Source of the DNA: CALMFG01 sp963666035 | Lineage (GTDB): Bacteria; Bacillota; Clostridia; Christensenellales; CALMFG01 | Assembly: GCA_963666035.2 (NCBI GenBank) | Contig: CAXXJI010000007.1 | Location: 248,001 to 312,000, forward strand | Reading direction: 5' to 3' | Length of the DNA stretch: 64,000 nucleotides | Part shown: piece by piece, positions 48,925 to 59,008 of the stretch | Layout of the letters: each line of letters starts with the position of its first letter | Numbering within the stretch: position 1 is the stretch's first letter | Position numbers and translations under genes: made by a program | Notes under the pieces: generated by a model | Told to the model about the DNA's origin: nothing | The model's input: only the letters and a program-made list of their open reading frames with translations | Databases searched by the model: none

Positions 48925-51900
48925 ATGAATCGGTTAGGAATGGAATTAAAAAACGGGAAGCTTTTTGTTGTACTTTTTATTTTCTTTATGAGTTGCCTGT
49001 TGCCAACGGTAGTGGCGCATGCGGCAGTAAGTGGGGACTGGACATACATGGACAACGGAGATGGTACAGCAACCATCACGGGCAATAGCAGTACTAGTGC
49101 CAGTGTGCTCACAATACCTGATACGCTTGAGGGCTTAACCGTCACCACGATTGCATCAGATGCGTTTATTGAGCATCCAATGACTGGGGTTGTCGTTCCT
49201 GGAACTGTAACGACGATTAATAGTCAAGCATTTAAAGGCTGTACGGCTTTAGCAAGTGTCGATATAGCGGAGGGATTGACCTTTATAGGATCATATGCAT
49301 TTCAAAATTGCGCTATGCTGACTTCAATTGCAGTTCCAGATTCGGTAGAAACCATTGAAGAAGGCGCGTTTTACTCGTGTATTTTACTCGAAACAGTTGT
49401 ACTGCCGGATACATTAACCGATTTTCCAAAATACTTGTTTTATGCTAATAGAAAATTAACAGTGATCAATTTTCCAAGCGCACTGGAAACAGTGGGCTAT
49501 GGCGCATTTTATAGTTGTTCTGCGCTTCCATCCATAACGTTGCCTAGTTTGGTTTCTTCGATTGGTGAAAGAGCTTTCTCGTATTGCGATTCGATAGTGA
49601 CGCTTGACCTCAGCAATACAATCATTACCGAGGTTCCTGCCGATATGTTTATAAGAGGAAATAAGCTGGATGCAGTTTATTTGCCAGATACGGTTAAGAC
49701 CATCTCGGCTACTGCTTTTCGAGACTGCCTTTTAAACTCAATTAATTTACCCGAAGGGCTTGAAACACTAGGGAATAATGCATTTGATGGATGCACTCAG
49801 CTAGGCAGCATAACGCTGCCTTCGACCTTAACAACATGGGGTGGCGGGACTTTTGTTGATTGTTATAATCTGACGAGCGTTGGTCCTATACCTGAAAAGA
49901 TCACTGTGATTCCTGGCTTCAGCTTTCAGTTTACTAGCATAAGCTCCATTGAATTTGAGGGGACTATTAAAGAAATAGGTAACAGTGCATTTAGGGGTTG
50001 TGACCTTGTAAATGTGGTTTTACCGGAGGGTATTGAAATAATTGACAGCTGTGCGTTTTGGGAATGTGCAGATCTGGAAACCATTGTTTTGCCGGAATCT
50101 TTGGACGAAATGGGAGATATGGTATTTGAAGGTTGCACAAGTTTGGTGTCAGTGGATATGCCCGAAGAGATGAGTTACATAGGGTGGTATGCTTTTTATG
50201 GCTGCGTCAGTTTGGAAAGCTTAATTGTTCCTGATGGCATAACAAAAATGGAACGTTACTCGTATTCCGGTTTAGCGTCTCTAAGGGAAATTACCATACC
50301 AAACAGCGTTACAGAAATATACAGCTTTCCTGGTAAAAATGCTTATGGACCTACTATATATTGCCATTATAATTCAAAGGCTTACGCGGTTGCGTCAAGT
50401 GGAAATCATAATATTGTTCTATTAGAGGACTTTATTCTCGAAGATGGTACGATTGTGGAGTATTTAGGTGCGGGCAAAGATATGACAATCCGAGAAGGAA
50501 TAACGGGTATTGCGGATAACTTATTCGTCGGTGATAGTCGAATCACCTCCGTGCTCTTGCCAATGTCGCTTACGACTTTGGGAGAGAATGTTTTCAGCGG
50601 GTGTTCTGAACTGACATCGGTAACAGCGGCCCTAAATATTGAAAGCATTGGGAAGGGGGCGTTTACTAATAATAATGAAGATTTTGTGTTGTGCGGCTAT
50701 AACGGAACATATCCGCAAACATACGCGATATCGAACAGCATACCATTTAGAGCCATGGATGACGATTTTTTGATTATCGGCGGCGTTTTGACCGCATATT
50801 CTGGCAATGGGGGTCGAGTAATTATCCCGGATAATGTGACGCATATTGCACAAAATGTATTTAAGAACAACACAACCATTACCAGTTTGATTACGCAAGA
50901 TGGTCTTCTCAATATTGGTGATTATGCATTCTCTGGATGCACAAATCTTGAGGAAGTGATACTGGCGGATACAGTCAATTCGATTGGTAATTATGTATTC
51001 TCTGGTTGTACAAATCTTCAGAAAATGACATGGGCAGATACGTTACGTGTTATTGGTGACTATGCATTTAGTCTTTGTGTTAATCTGATAAGTATAGATA
51101 TACCCGATGCGGTAACCGAGATTAACGATTATATGTTTAGCGGCTGTTCAAAACTCGCTGAAATCACTTGGCCGGATACCATTGATACGTTTGATGACGG
51201 CGCGTTTTCAAATTGTGATGAGCTGGTGGACATAACGCTGCCCGCGGATCTTCGCAATATTGGCGATAGCGTTTTCAGCGATTGTGATAAATTAAACCGA
51301 GTTGTTTTACCTGAAGGTTTGATTTATGTCGGCGTAGACATGTTCAATAATTGTCCTGCGCTTGAAACAGTTGTGATGCCAAGCACGATGGTCTATCTAT
51401 TTGCCGGGGCCTTCTATAATTGTACCGGATTAACCTCGTTTTTGGTGCAGGACGGCATTCTGGCTGTCGGCGCCGAAGCGTTTTTTGGCTGTACTGCACT
51501 GACAGATCTGCAATTAAAAGAAGGGCTTACCTATATTGCTGATTCAGCGTTCAATGGTTGTACCGGGCTTTCCAGTGTTGAAATTCCGAATTCGGTTGAG
51601 CTTATCGATAATGGTTTTAGCAACTGTGCATCAACATTTCGTATTTATTGCCATGTGGGGTCTGAAGGTGAACGCTATGCAAAAGCGGTGGGCATCCGTT
51701 ATACACTGTTAGAAGACTTTATTATGGAGGGCGATACCCTTACCGACTATTTGGGTATGGGCGGTGAAATCAGAACGCCGGACGATGTTTCATCTATAGC
51801 TGACGGTGCTTTTAGCGACAATGTTTATGTTGTTGGCGTTATTATTGAGGATGAAGTCACCAGCATTGGTGCTAATGCATTTTCTAATTGTGCGAATTTA

Positions 51901-54900
51901 GAATATGTATCTATTGGAAGTAGTGTGACCAGTATTGGAGCCAATGCATTCTTGAATAATTTGGATGGTTTTGAAATACGATGCTATGCGGGAACCGATG
52001 CCGAATCCTATGCGATTGCGAATGATATTAATTATCGCTATATAGACGATGTGGATTTTGATGTTGTCGGCGGAGTGTTATCACGTTATACTGGGCTTCG
52101 CAAACATGTTGTTTTACCTGGAGATGTCCGTGAAATTGAGAGTGGTGTTTTCCGTGACCAAATGCATATTCTCAGTGTAACAACGACCAGTAGACTAAAT
52201 TCAATTGGTGACTTTGCATTTTATAATTGTGATAATTTGCAATCCATCAATTTTGAGGAAGGTTTGATCAGTATTGGCTATCGCGCATTTAAGTTTTGTG
52301 AATCATTGAGTACAGTGATTTTGCCGGATACGGTAAGTGTTCTTGGTGATGAGGCTTTTGCTTACTGTACTGATTTAATCTCAGCGGTTCTACCTGCAAG
52401 TATCACATCTGTGCCAGCCTATTCATTTGATTGTGATCAAAAATTACAGACAGTCGTTCTGCCAGAAACCATTACAGAGATTGAGCGCAATGCGTTTTAT
52501 ATGTGTACTGGTTTAGAAAATATCAACTTCCCGAATGGACTTGTTTCTGTTGGATATAATGCATTTGTTGCCTGTCGAAGTTTAACTGAGCTTTCGCTTC
52601 CGGATAGCATGATGTATATTGATACCAGCGGGTTCGAAAGTTGCAGTGGGTTAACGCATCTGGAATTGCCTTATGGCATGACTGAAATAGGTTCCTATGT
52701 ATTTTATGGAACAACATCGCTTAGCAGTATTACCATACCTACAACGGTTGTCAAAATAAAAGATACTGCATTTTCTAACACATCAGAAAACTTAAAAATT
52801 TTGTGTTACAGCGGCTCTTATGCGGAGAGCTATGCAATCGCAAAGGGTATCCCTGTTGTGCTATTAGATACAGTATATTTTAATATTTCATCTGGAGTGC
52901 TTTTGGGCTACAGCGGCGATATGGAGACCGTGGAAATTCCTGATACTGTAATCAGCATCGCAGGTAATGTGTTTGCAGGTAACAGTACCATAAAGCATGT
53001 GATTATACCAAGCAGTGTAACGACGATTGGTGATAATGTTCTTAATAGTTGTAGTGAATTGCTTTTCGCTAATGTTCCTTCCAGTGTAACAGAGATTGGA
53101 GAAGGAGCATTCCTCAATTGCTCTGCTGATTTGATTATCTATTGTGAAGAAGGAAGTGTGATGGATGCCTATGCGCAAGCCAAGGGATTGAATGTTGAAT
53201 ATCGCTCAGAGACCGATCCAATCGATATTGTTTTATTGACAGAGCTTAAAAATCCAACAACAATTAGTGATTTTGGCAGCAGAGTTTGGGTTAGTGCGGA
53301 GGCATTTAAGTATAACATGGCTGTTGCAGATGCCGAGTACCGCTTCTCATATCGGATTGCGCCTTCAACCAGTTGGATATTGATTGACAAAGAGTTTAGT
53401 ACGGAGAATGGTATTAATTTCTATCCAACAAAAGAAGGTGAATATTACTTCAAAGTGGAAGCGCGAACATCCGGAAGCACAGCGACGGAAACTGTAGGTT
53501 ATGATGATGGTACAGTGATTGAAATTGGTTATCAAAAAGCGCAGAAAATTGATGTTAGAGTCGTTGAGGATTTTGAAAATGAAATTCCCAAAGATGAATT
53601 CTTAACAACTGAAGATATTCCATTGATTATCAGAGCGATTGATAACGGTTGGGGGAGCTCGACGCTCGAATTTAGTATAGAGTATTCAACAAATGGGAAA
53701 ACGTTTAAGTCAATTGATGGCGGTCGAACACTTACATGGTGGGAGTTTGATCCTGATGAAGAAGGTGGGGATGCCATGTCGGGTTATTTAACGTTGCCTG
53801 TAGTGAGCAAGGATACTGAGTATACTATTCGTGTAAACTTAAGAACTCAGGGAAGACAAGGAATAGATACCTCTGATATTGTGATAATAAATTCCTTTCC
53901 GTTGATGCCCCTTGCATCGGTCACCCTGGACAGCGTGGGCGACACCACCGCGGGTCAGGCCGTTACAGAAGCAGGCATCACCCTGACCGCGACAGCAGCC
54001 AACAAAGCAGGCTACGCCGAAACCCCGACCTATCGGTTTGCATACCGTATGGAGGGCAGCGCCAAGTGGGCGTATATCGGTAAAGCTTTCAGCGAAGACA
54101 ACACCATCCGGTTTGTGCCAAAAACCGAAGGCACTTACTACTTTAAGGTGGAAGCCCAGAGTTTGGGCAGAAAGACCAAGGCCGGAGATGTATGGGATTA
54201 TGACTATACAGCCTATGCCTTAAGCAACACCGCCGAGCCGGTGAAGGGCATATACAGCTTAACCTCGGATGAGAAGGATTATATAAACGGTGAAACCGTA
54301 ACACTGACCATGGACATCACCCAAAACACCGCTGGAGACGACGTGGAATACCAGCTGCTGTATTCGACCAACGGTAAGAGCTTTAAACCGTTTAGTAAGG
54401 AATATGCACCGCTGGCGGTCACCGCAGGAAAAGCGGAAATCGAAGCACCTGCGTTGCCTTTGGTGAAGAAGGATACGATCTACTACTTAAAGGTTCAGGT
54501 ACGCACCATCGGCAGAACCGAGAAAGAGCCCGATGCGTTCGCTATGACTCAGGTCGAGTTCAAGACCGCGCACCCGGTAGAAGCGGGCGAAGTCGCTGTC
54601 ATCGGCGTGGGTAATGATGCGGCAGAACAGAGCGTGGACGCGGAAGGCATTACTTTAACCGCCACCGAACGCGCCAATACCGAGTACCGGTTTGCCTATC
54701 AGAAGCTGGGCGATACCAAGTGGAGTTACGTCAGCAGCAAATGGAGCACGGAACGCACCATCACCTTTGTGCCCAAGACTGACGGCCGCTATCAGTTCTG
54801 CGTGGAAGCGAGAAGCTTAACCCGTACGACGACGGATACCACCTCGGCAGCGACCGGCTACTATGGCCTGTATTACTTAAGCCTGGGCGCTGAGAGCGCC

Positions 54901-57090
54901 AGTGTGGCTGTGGATGGACCGACCGAGTTTGTCAATGACGTGGAAGGCATACACGTACCATTAACATTCAGCGCGGCAGGCAACGGAAGCGATGCCTATG
55001 ATCTGCGCTACACCTATTCGACGAATGGAAAGAGCTTTAAAGTGCTCTATGATTGGAGCGACAATGGTTCTGGTGCGGTTACCGACGGGGGAAGCGAAGT
55101 GATGCTCCCGGCGGTGAAGAAGGATACCCATTATTGGATTCGTCTGGAAGCCAAAACAAATAGCCATACTACAGCGGACGTATTTGACACAGCGGAAGTG
55201 GATGTGTATATGGTTGAGCCGCTGACCAGCATGGACAGCTTCGTAAGCGACGCGGACAGCGGACTTGCGGTGCTGGGCGCTGTGGATGATGTGCTGACAC
55301 TGACGGCGACAGCCAATGATGACGCGGCGTATAAGTTCTACTATCGTACGGTAGGAACGGATAAATGGAGCAGTATTTCATCTAAGTATGTGGTAGAAAA
55401 TCAGGCGTACTTCCGGCCGAAGACCGAGGGCGCATATGAGTTTAAAGCCGAAGCGACAGCGCTGGGCAGAAAAGCCAAAACGGCGGATGTCAGTGCGGAG
55501 CTTTCTGAGCCGATAGATATCTGGTTTACCGCTGAACCGGCGCATTGGATCAGCCTGGGTATTAATGACGATGATGCCGACTACATCATCGGGCTGGATA
55601 GCGAGATGAGCCTGGAGATGGAAGCGGACGGTACAGACGCGGGCATGGAATACCAGATTGTTTATTCAAACAACGGCGGCAAGAGCTACAAACCACTGTC
55701 TGCATGGCAGCCGTTGTCGGCAACCAGTACATTCGACGATGTGGCCAGCTGCGCGCTCCCGACAGCCAAGAAGGATACCTTGTATCTCATCAAAGCACAG
55801 GTACGCAGCACAGGCAGAACCACGGCGGACGCTGAGAGCGAAGCCGAAGAGATCTGGCTGCTGAGCCAGGAACGCGAGGTGGACGCTGATCTGATTATAC
55901 CGGGCGAAACGCATGAGTATACCGAGACCATTACAGCGAACATCGCGATCAGTGAACCGGCGAGCGGCGAAGTGGAATATCAGCTGCAGTACTCAACGGA
56001 TAACAAGAAGTGGAATGATTTAAGTGCACATGACTGGAGTGTCTATGACGATGGCGGTACAGGCAGCATCAACGTGGAATTGGATTTGGCGGAACTGAAC
56101 GGCGATATGACCGCCTATATCAAGCTGAATGCCAGAATGAAGAACAGCACCAAGATTGAGGACTCTGACGTTGACCGCTTTGATATCTACAGTATTGGGC
56201 CGGTCAGTTCGGTGGACATGGGTGTTTTGGATACGGATGAGAATTATGCGCTGATTGAGGCATCTGCGGTCAGCAGCTTTGCACACACAGCGGAATATCG
56301 CTACAGCTATGCGCTGGCAGGACAGAGCAAGATGACATGGATACCGTTTACATCCTGGACGGTCAGTGACGAAGTGACGTTTACCCCCAGCTTGTCGGGT
56401 GACTACCTGTTTATGGTGGAAGCACGAAGCAAGGGACGGTTAACTGTGGATGCGACGGCCGAAGCGACCAATGAGGACAGCGGATACTACTTAAAATCGA
56501 TTGAAGACATGCTGCTGCCCGAACCTGTGCCAGAGCCGAGCGCGGCACCGACGCCGAGCGAAGCACCGACAGTGATACCGAGTGCCGTACCGAGTGAAGC
56601 GCCAAGCACTGAGCCGAGTACTGAGCCCAGCGCCAGCCCGAGTGCGACACCAGCACCTAAGCTGATTAGCAGCCTGGAATACGCAACCAGCTATGTCTTA
56701 GGCGAAAACGCAGACCTTGACAGTTACACAGAACAAGAAGTGGCACTGGAAGACATCCTCAGCGTACTGGCCGATGAAGACGCACCCATGATACTGGTGC
56801 AGCTGGGTGAAGAGACTTTCGCGGTGATTACAGGCTATGAGGCAGACGAGGACAGCAATCTTAAGAGACTGACCCTGACCGACCAAATGGGTGAGACCAT
56901 TCTAGGCGGTACTGAGGGTATCTTAAGGGCTTGGGTCTATACTTCGGCGGAACCTGAGGTCAGTGAAGCGCCGAGCGAAACGCCAAGCGGGGAACCGAGC
57001 ATAGAACCAGCGCCTGAGTCTGAGGCTAGCGAAGCGCCTGCGGCGAGTGAAAGCCCGTCGGCCCAGCCGAGCGAGACGCCTGCGGCATAA
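48925..57090 (+). CDS. Giant BspA-like leucine-rich-repeat surface protein
   Basis: About 2721 residues from ATG 48925 (GAGAGG site; the frame is open from 48895). A signal peptide ends near VVAHA. Residues 40-1430 are several dozen BspA-type repeats (pattern L..V.LP..V..IG..AF..C). Residues 1440-2540 are repeated beta domains of about 105 residues (YRFAYR...KW.YI, F.PKTEGTYYFKVEA...GR.T). A Ser/Pro/Glu/Ala-rich linker lies near 2540-2590, a small domain follows, and a second Ser/Pro-rich tail ends the protein. No LPXTG or other anchor is seen. From about 53,920 the DNA turns clearly more GC-rich, so the second half looks to be of different origin. It probably works in adhesion or polymer binding. 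Confidence 0.8.
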   Translation: MNRLGMELKNGKLFVVLFIFFMSCLLPTVVAHAAVSGDWTYMDNGDGTATITGNSSTSASVLTIPDTLEGLTVTTIASDAFIEHPMTGVVVPGTVTTINSQAFKGCTALASVDIAEGLTFIGSYAFQNCAMLTSIAVPDSVETIEEGAFYSCILLETVVLPDTLTDFPKYLFYANRKLTVINFPSALETVGYGAFYSCSALPSITLPSLVSSIGERAFSYCDSIVTLDLSNTIITEVPADMFIRGNKLDAVYLPDTVKTISATAFRDCLLNSINLPEGLETLGNNAFDGCTQLGSITLPSTLTTWGGGTFVDCYNLTSVGPIPEKITVIPGFSFQFTSISSIEFEGTIKEIGNSAFRGCDLVNVVLPEGIEIIDSCAFWECADLETIVLPESLDEMGDMVFEGCTSLVSVDMPEEMSYIGWYAFYGCVSLESLIVPDGITKMERYSYSGLASLREITIPNSVTEIYSFPGKNAYGPTIYCHYNSKAYAVASSGNHNIVLLEDFILEDGTIVEYLGAGKDMTIREGITGIADNLFVGDSRITSVLLPMSLTTLGENVFSGCSELTSVTAALNIESIGKGAFTNNNEDFVLCGYNGTYPQTYAISNSIPFRAMDDDFLIIGGVLTAYSGNGGRVIIPDNVTHIAQNVFKNNTTITSLITQDGLLNIGDYAFSGCTNLEEVILADTVNSIGNYVFSGCTNLQKMTWADTLRVIGDYAFSLCVNLISIDIPDAVTEINDYMFSGCSKLAEITWPDTIDTFDDGAFSNCDELVDITLPADLRNIGDSVFSDCDKLNRVVLPEGLIYVGVDMFNNCPALETVVMPSTMVYLFAGAFYNCTGLTSFLVQDGILAVGAEAFFGCTALTDLQLKEGLTYIADSAFNGCTGLSSVEIPNSVELIDNGFSNCASTFRIYCHVGSEGERYAKAVGIRYTLLEDFIMEGDTLTDYLGMGGEIRTPDDVSSIADGAFSDNVYVVGVIIEDEVTSIGANAFSNCANLEYVSIGSSVTSIGANAFLNNLDGFEIRCYAGTDAESYAIANDINYRYIDDVDFDVVGGVLSRYTGLRKHVVLPGDVREIESGVFRDQMHILSVTTTSRLNSIGDFAFYNCDNLQSINFEEGLISIGYRAFKFCESLSTVILPDTVSVLGDEAFAYCTDLISAVLPASITSVPAYSFDCDQKLQTVVLPETITEIERNAFYMCTGLENINFPNGLVSVGYNAFVACRSLTELSLPDSMMYIDTSGFESCSGLTHLELPYGMTEIGSYVFYGTTSLSSITIPTTVVKIKDTAFSNTSENLKILCYSGSYAESYAIAKGIPVVLLDTVYFNISSGVLLGYSGDMETVEIPDTVISIAGNVFAGNSTIKHVIIPSSVTTIGDNVLNSCSELLFANVPSSVTEIGEGAFLNCSADLIIYCEEGSVMDAYAQAKGLNVEYRSETDPIDIVLLTELKNPTTISDFGSRVWVSAEAFKYNMAVADAEYRFSYRIAPSTSWILIDKEFSTENGINFYPTKEGEYYFKVEARTSGSTATETVGYDDGTVIEIGYQKAQKIDVRVVEDFENEIPKDEFLTTEDIPLIIRAIDNGWGSSTLEFSIEYSTNGKTFKSIDGGRTLTWWEFDPDEEGGDAMSGYLTLPVVSKDTEYTIRVNLRTQGRQGIDTSDIVIINSFPLMPLASVTLDSVGDTTAGQAVTEAGITLTATAANKAGYAETPTYRFAYRMEGSAKWAYIGKAFSEDNTIRFVPKTEGTYYFKVEAQSLGRKTKAGDVWDYDYTAYALSNTAEPVKGIYSLTSDEKDYINGETVTLTMDITQNTAGDDVEYQLLYSTNGKSFKPFSKEYAPLAVTAGKAEIEAPALPLVKKDTIYYLKVQVRTIGRTEKEPDAFAMTQVEFKTAHPVEAGEVAVIGVGNDAAEQSVDAEGITLTATERANTEYRFAYQKLGDTKWSYVSSKWSTERTITFVPKTDGRYQFCVEARSLTRTTTDTTSAATGYYGLYYLSLGAESASVAVDGPTEFVNDVEGIHVPLTFSAAGNGSDAYDLRYTYSTNGKSFKVLYDWSDNGSGAVTDGGSEVMLPAVKKDTHYWIRLEAKTNSHTTADVFDTAEVDVYMVEPLTSMDSFVSDADSGLAVLGAVDDVLTLTATANDDAAYKFYYRTVGTDKWSSISSKYVVENQAYFRPKTEGAYEFKAEATALGRKAKTADVSAELSEPIDIWFTAEPAHWISLGINDDDADYIIGLDSEMSLEMEADGTDAGMEYQIVYSNNGGKSYKPLSAWQPLSATSTFDDVASCALPTAKKDTLYLIKAQVRSTGRTTADAESEAEEIWLLSQEREVDADLIIPGETHEYTETITANIAISEPASGEVEYQLQYSTDNKKWNDLSAHDWSVYDDGGTGSINVELDLAELNGDMTAYIKLNARMKNSTKIEDSDVDRFDIYSIGPVSSVDMGVLDTDENYALIEASAVSSFAHTAEYRYSYALAGQSKMTWIPFTSWTVSDEVTFTPSLSGDYLFMVEARSKGRLTVDATAEATNEDSGYYLKSIEDMLLPEPVPEPSAAPTPSEAPTVIPSAVPSEAPSTEPSTEPSASPSATPAPKLISSLEYATSYVLGENADLDSYTEQEVALEDILSVLADEDAPMILVQLGEETFAVITGYEADEDSNLKRLTLTDQMGETILGGTEGILRAWVYTSAEPEVSEAPSETPSGEPSIEPAPESEASEAPAASESPSAQPSETPAA

Positions 57091-57114
57091 AAAGAGTATA
57101 TTAAAACACATTAT

Positions 57115-57142
57115 AAACCCCGGTCGTATGACTGGGGTTTTT
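57115..57142 (+). terminator. Terminator of giant surface gene
   Basis: AAACCCCGGTC pairs with GACTGGGGTTT, then TT. Confidence 0.8.
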
Positions 57143-57348
57143 GCTTTCAGGTGTTTTAATACGAAGTAAGTCTGGTGCTTATAAGGGATATATTCCTTAT
57201 ATATGATTGAGGGGATCAAGAGCGTGAATTTCTATGTCTCGGTGACAGGGTCGAATAAAAACAACAGGTAGACGATTAAAAACAGACCACAGGGGTTATA
57301 GGTATAGCATCAAGATTAAACTCAAAACACGATTAAAGGTGCAAATCT

Positions 57349-57894
57349 ATGGTATTAGAATTCTCAGACAATTCAATGGTGGGCTGCTTCGACTATCATC
57401 CTGAAACAGACAGCGTTGAATTAAGCGATGAAGCTTGTCGGCTTATCGGAATAGATGCGGACCAGACGCCTGAAAGCATGAGCGCATTTCTCTCATGTTT
57501 TGAGGGGGACAGTAAAGCATTAATAAAACGATATTTATCGCCAAGCAGCAAACCGGCAGAAATGGCTATGCTGGATTGTCGAACGACAAAAGCGGGAACC
57601 GCGGGCGGGACAGTGCGCATCTGTTTGATGCCTATGCAATATAATGCGGCAGAGACAAGAATAATCGGCCTTGTATTTGGCGCGTCTGAAAACGATATGT
57701 CTGGAATACAAGAGGTGGTTGATCAGAACAAAGCAAGGAAATATTTCAATATGGCTAATGTCATTTTGCTTTCGTTAACGAGCAAAGGCAGGGTTGAGGC
57801 AATCAATGAAAAGGGCTGTGAAGTTTTAAACCTCGACAAGGAAGACATCATCGGGAAAAACTGGGTGAGAAGTTTTGTGCCGAAAGGCTGCTAA
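57349..57894 (+). pseudogene. PAS-domain sensor protein, truncated
   Basis: 181 codons. The first 120 residues look like a PAS-like or GAF-like fold (FDYHPETDSVELSDEACRLIGID). A second PAS domain begins at 130 (ANVILLSLTSKGRVEAINEKGCEVLNLDKEDIIGKNWVRSFVP) and is cut off after about 45 residues. No output domain follows; a transposase remnant starts at the break. It was probably a GGDEF or kinase sensor. Confidence 0.65.
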
Positions 57895-58276
57895 ACAAAG
57901 CAGTTTCTGCCCATAAAGGGTTTGTTGATGTCATTACCTATGATGCACTTGCATGCAATTCGATCTTCCTGAACGAATGTTTGAATCTGAACATCGATGC
58001 AGTTATCAAAGTCAAAGACAATAACAATCTAGCGATACGCAAGGTAAAGAAAGAAACAAACTCGAAGCATCCGAATAAGTATTGGCACGATGGACCAATG
58101 AAATCACATCCTTTGAATCTGAGTTCTATATGGACGGCGTCGAAGCGCCGCTGCGCTATGTCAAATTTGCGAAGCGAAAAAGCAATGGTGAAAGCCCCCA
58201 AGTGCTTATTATCACAACGGCAGCAGAAAATTCAGTCAGTATTGAAAGATGGCTGAGCATGTCCGATTTTTTGTGA
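57890..58276 (+). pseudogene. DDE transposase remnant
   Basis: One frame reads LLNKAVSAHKGFVDVITYDALAC, NECLNLNIDAVIKVKDNNN, then near 58095 the frame shifts and continues TNEITSFESEFYMDGVEAP, LRYVKFAKRKSNGESP and QVLIITTAAENS up to TGA 58276. DALACN...NECL..IDAVIKVKDN is typical of the middle of IS4/ISNCY-like DDE transposases. Both ends are missing. It interrupts the PAS gene. Confidence 0.65.
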
Positions 58277-58302
58277 TAATATCATACCATCAGAAAAGAG
58301 AA

Positions 58303-58328
58303 AAAGACGGCGCAACGCCGTCTTTTTT
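58303..58328 (+). terminator. Terminator
   Basis: AGACGGCG-CAA-CGCCGTCT followed by seven T residues. Confidence 0.85.
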
Positions 58329-58363
58329 TATTGATGGGCCATAAATCCATTCTGATAGAGAGG

Positions 58364-58465
58364 ATAAGCGGGCAGAAAAGCATGAAGGGAGCAAAACCAA
58401 CCAAAAAAAGGCGAATTGCCAAGGATTGATATCAAGGCTCGGCACTTTGCTTTTCTATCGCTTAT
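58364..58465 (+). promoter_or_regulatory. Long-stem leader before second tail cluster
   Basis: ATAAGCGGGCAGAAAAGC (58364-58381) can pair with GCTTTTCTATCGCTTAT (58449-58465), with small inner stems such as GGCGAATTGCC. This leader differs from the one in front of cluster 1. No sigma gene is present here, so cluster 2 may depend on the sigma factor of cluster 1. Confidence 0.4.
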
Positions 58466-58517
58466 GCTTAAAAAAGGGATGGGATGTGATTTGGCAAAAG
58501 AAAAAAGGAGGAGAAAG

Positions 58518-58556
58518 ATGAAACAAAGAAACGGTGAAAAGAAGGTGATGAAGTGA
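58518..58556 (+). CDS. 12-codon leader ORF of second tail cluster
   Basis: Strong AAAGGAGGAG site, ATG 58518, 12 residues ending KKVMK, with TGA overlapping the GTG start at 58553. Same layout as at 2150-2188. Confidence 0.5.
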   Translation: MKQRNGEKKVMK

Positions 58557-58987
58557 GCCTGGTCAAAGACATAACGGATTATCTGGAGACCAATGCGTAC
58601 GGCACAGTGGGGATGGATATTTTCCTTTCTGACCTGCCAAGCAGTCCGGACAGCTGCATTGCGGTGTACCAAAACGAGGACAGCGCGGTGGAGCGCATCG
58701 CGGGTATCGATGTGCCGGCCGATCGAATCATGGGCATCAAAAAGCCACGGTTCAAGGTGGTGGTACGCGAAACCACTTATGATGCGGCCATGGCTTCGAT
58801 GAAAGCCATCGAGGAAGAGCTGGTGCAGATCGGTGATGAGTATATTGGGACTCTAAGCGAAGGCGTCGAAATCAACGGCGCTTTTTATTTTAGAGTGAAC
58901 ACCACCGAGGATGCATACGAGCAGGAGCGGGACGACCAAGACAGAGTGATCGTCGCTCAGAATTTTAACACAGCCATAAAAATATAA
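58553..58987 (+). CDS. Phage tail-completion/terminator-like protein, copy 2
   Basis: Apparently identical to 2185-2619 over all 144 codons, with the same GTG start overlapping a short leader ORF. The identity of silent positions shows a recent duplication or gene conversion. Confidence 0.6.
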   Translation: MSLVKDITDYLETNAYGTVGMDIFLSDLPSSPDSCIAVYQNEDSAVERIAGIDVPADRIMGIKKPRFKVVVRETTYDAAMASMKAIEEELVQIGDEYIGTLSEGVEINGAFYFRVNTTEDAYEQERDDQDRVIVAQNFNTAIKI

Positions 58988-59008
58988 AAAGGAGATAGAT
59001 AAAAAATT

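Noticed and set aside
48925..53200. DNA-level tandem repeat array
   Set aside because: The periodicity belongs to leucine-rich repeats in the protein; the DNA of the units is well diverged.
57981..58256. Independent small gene
   Set aside because: It is one frame of a transposase remnant that continues in another frame.
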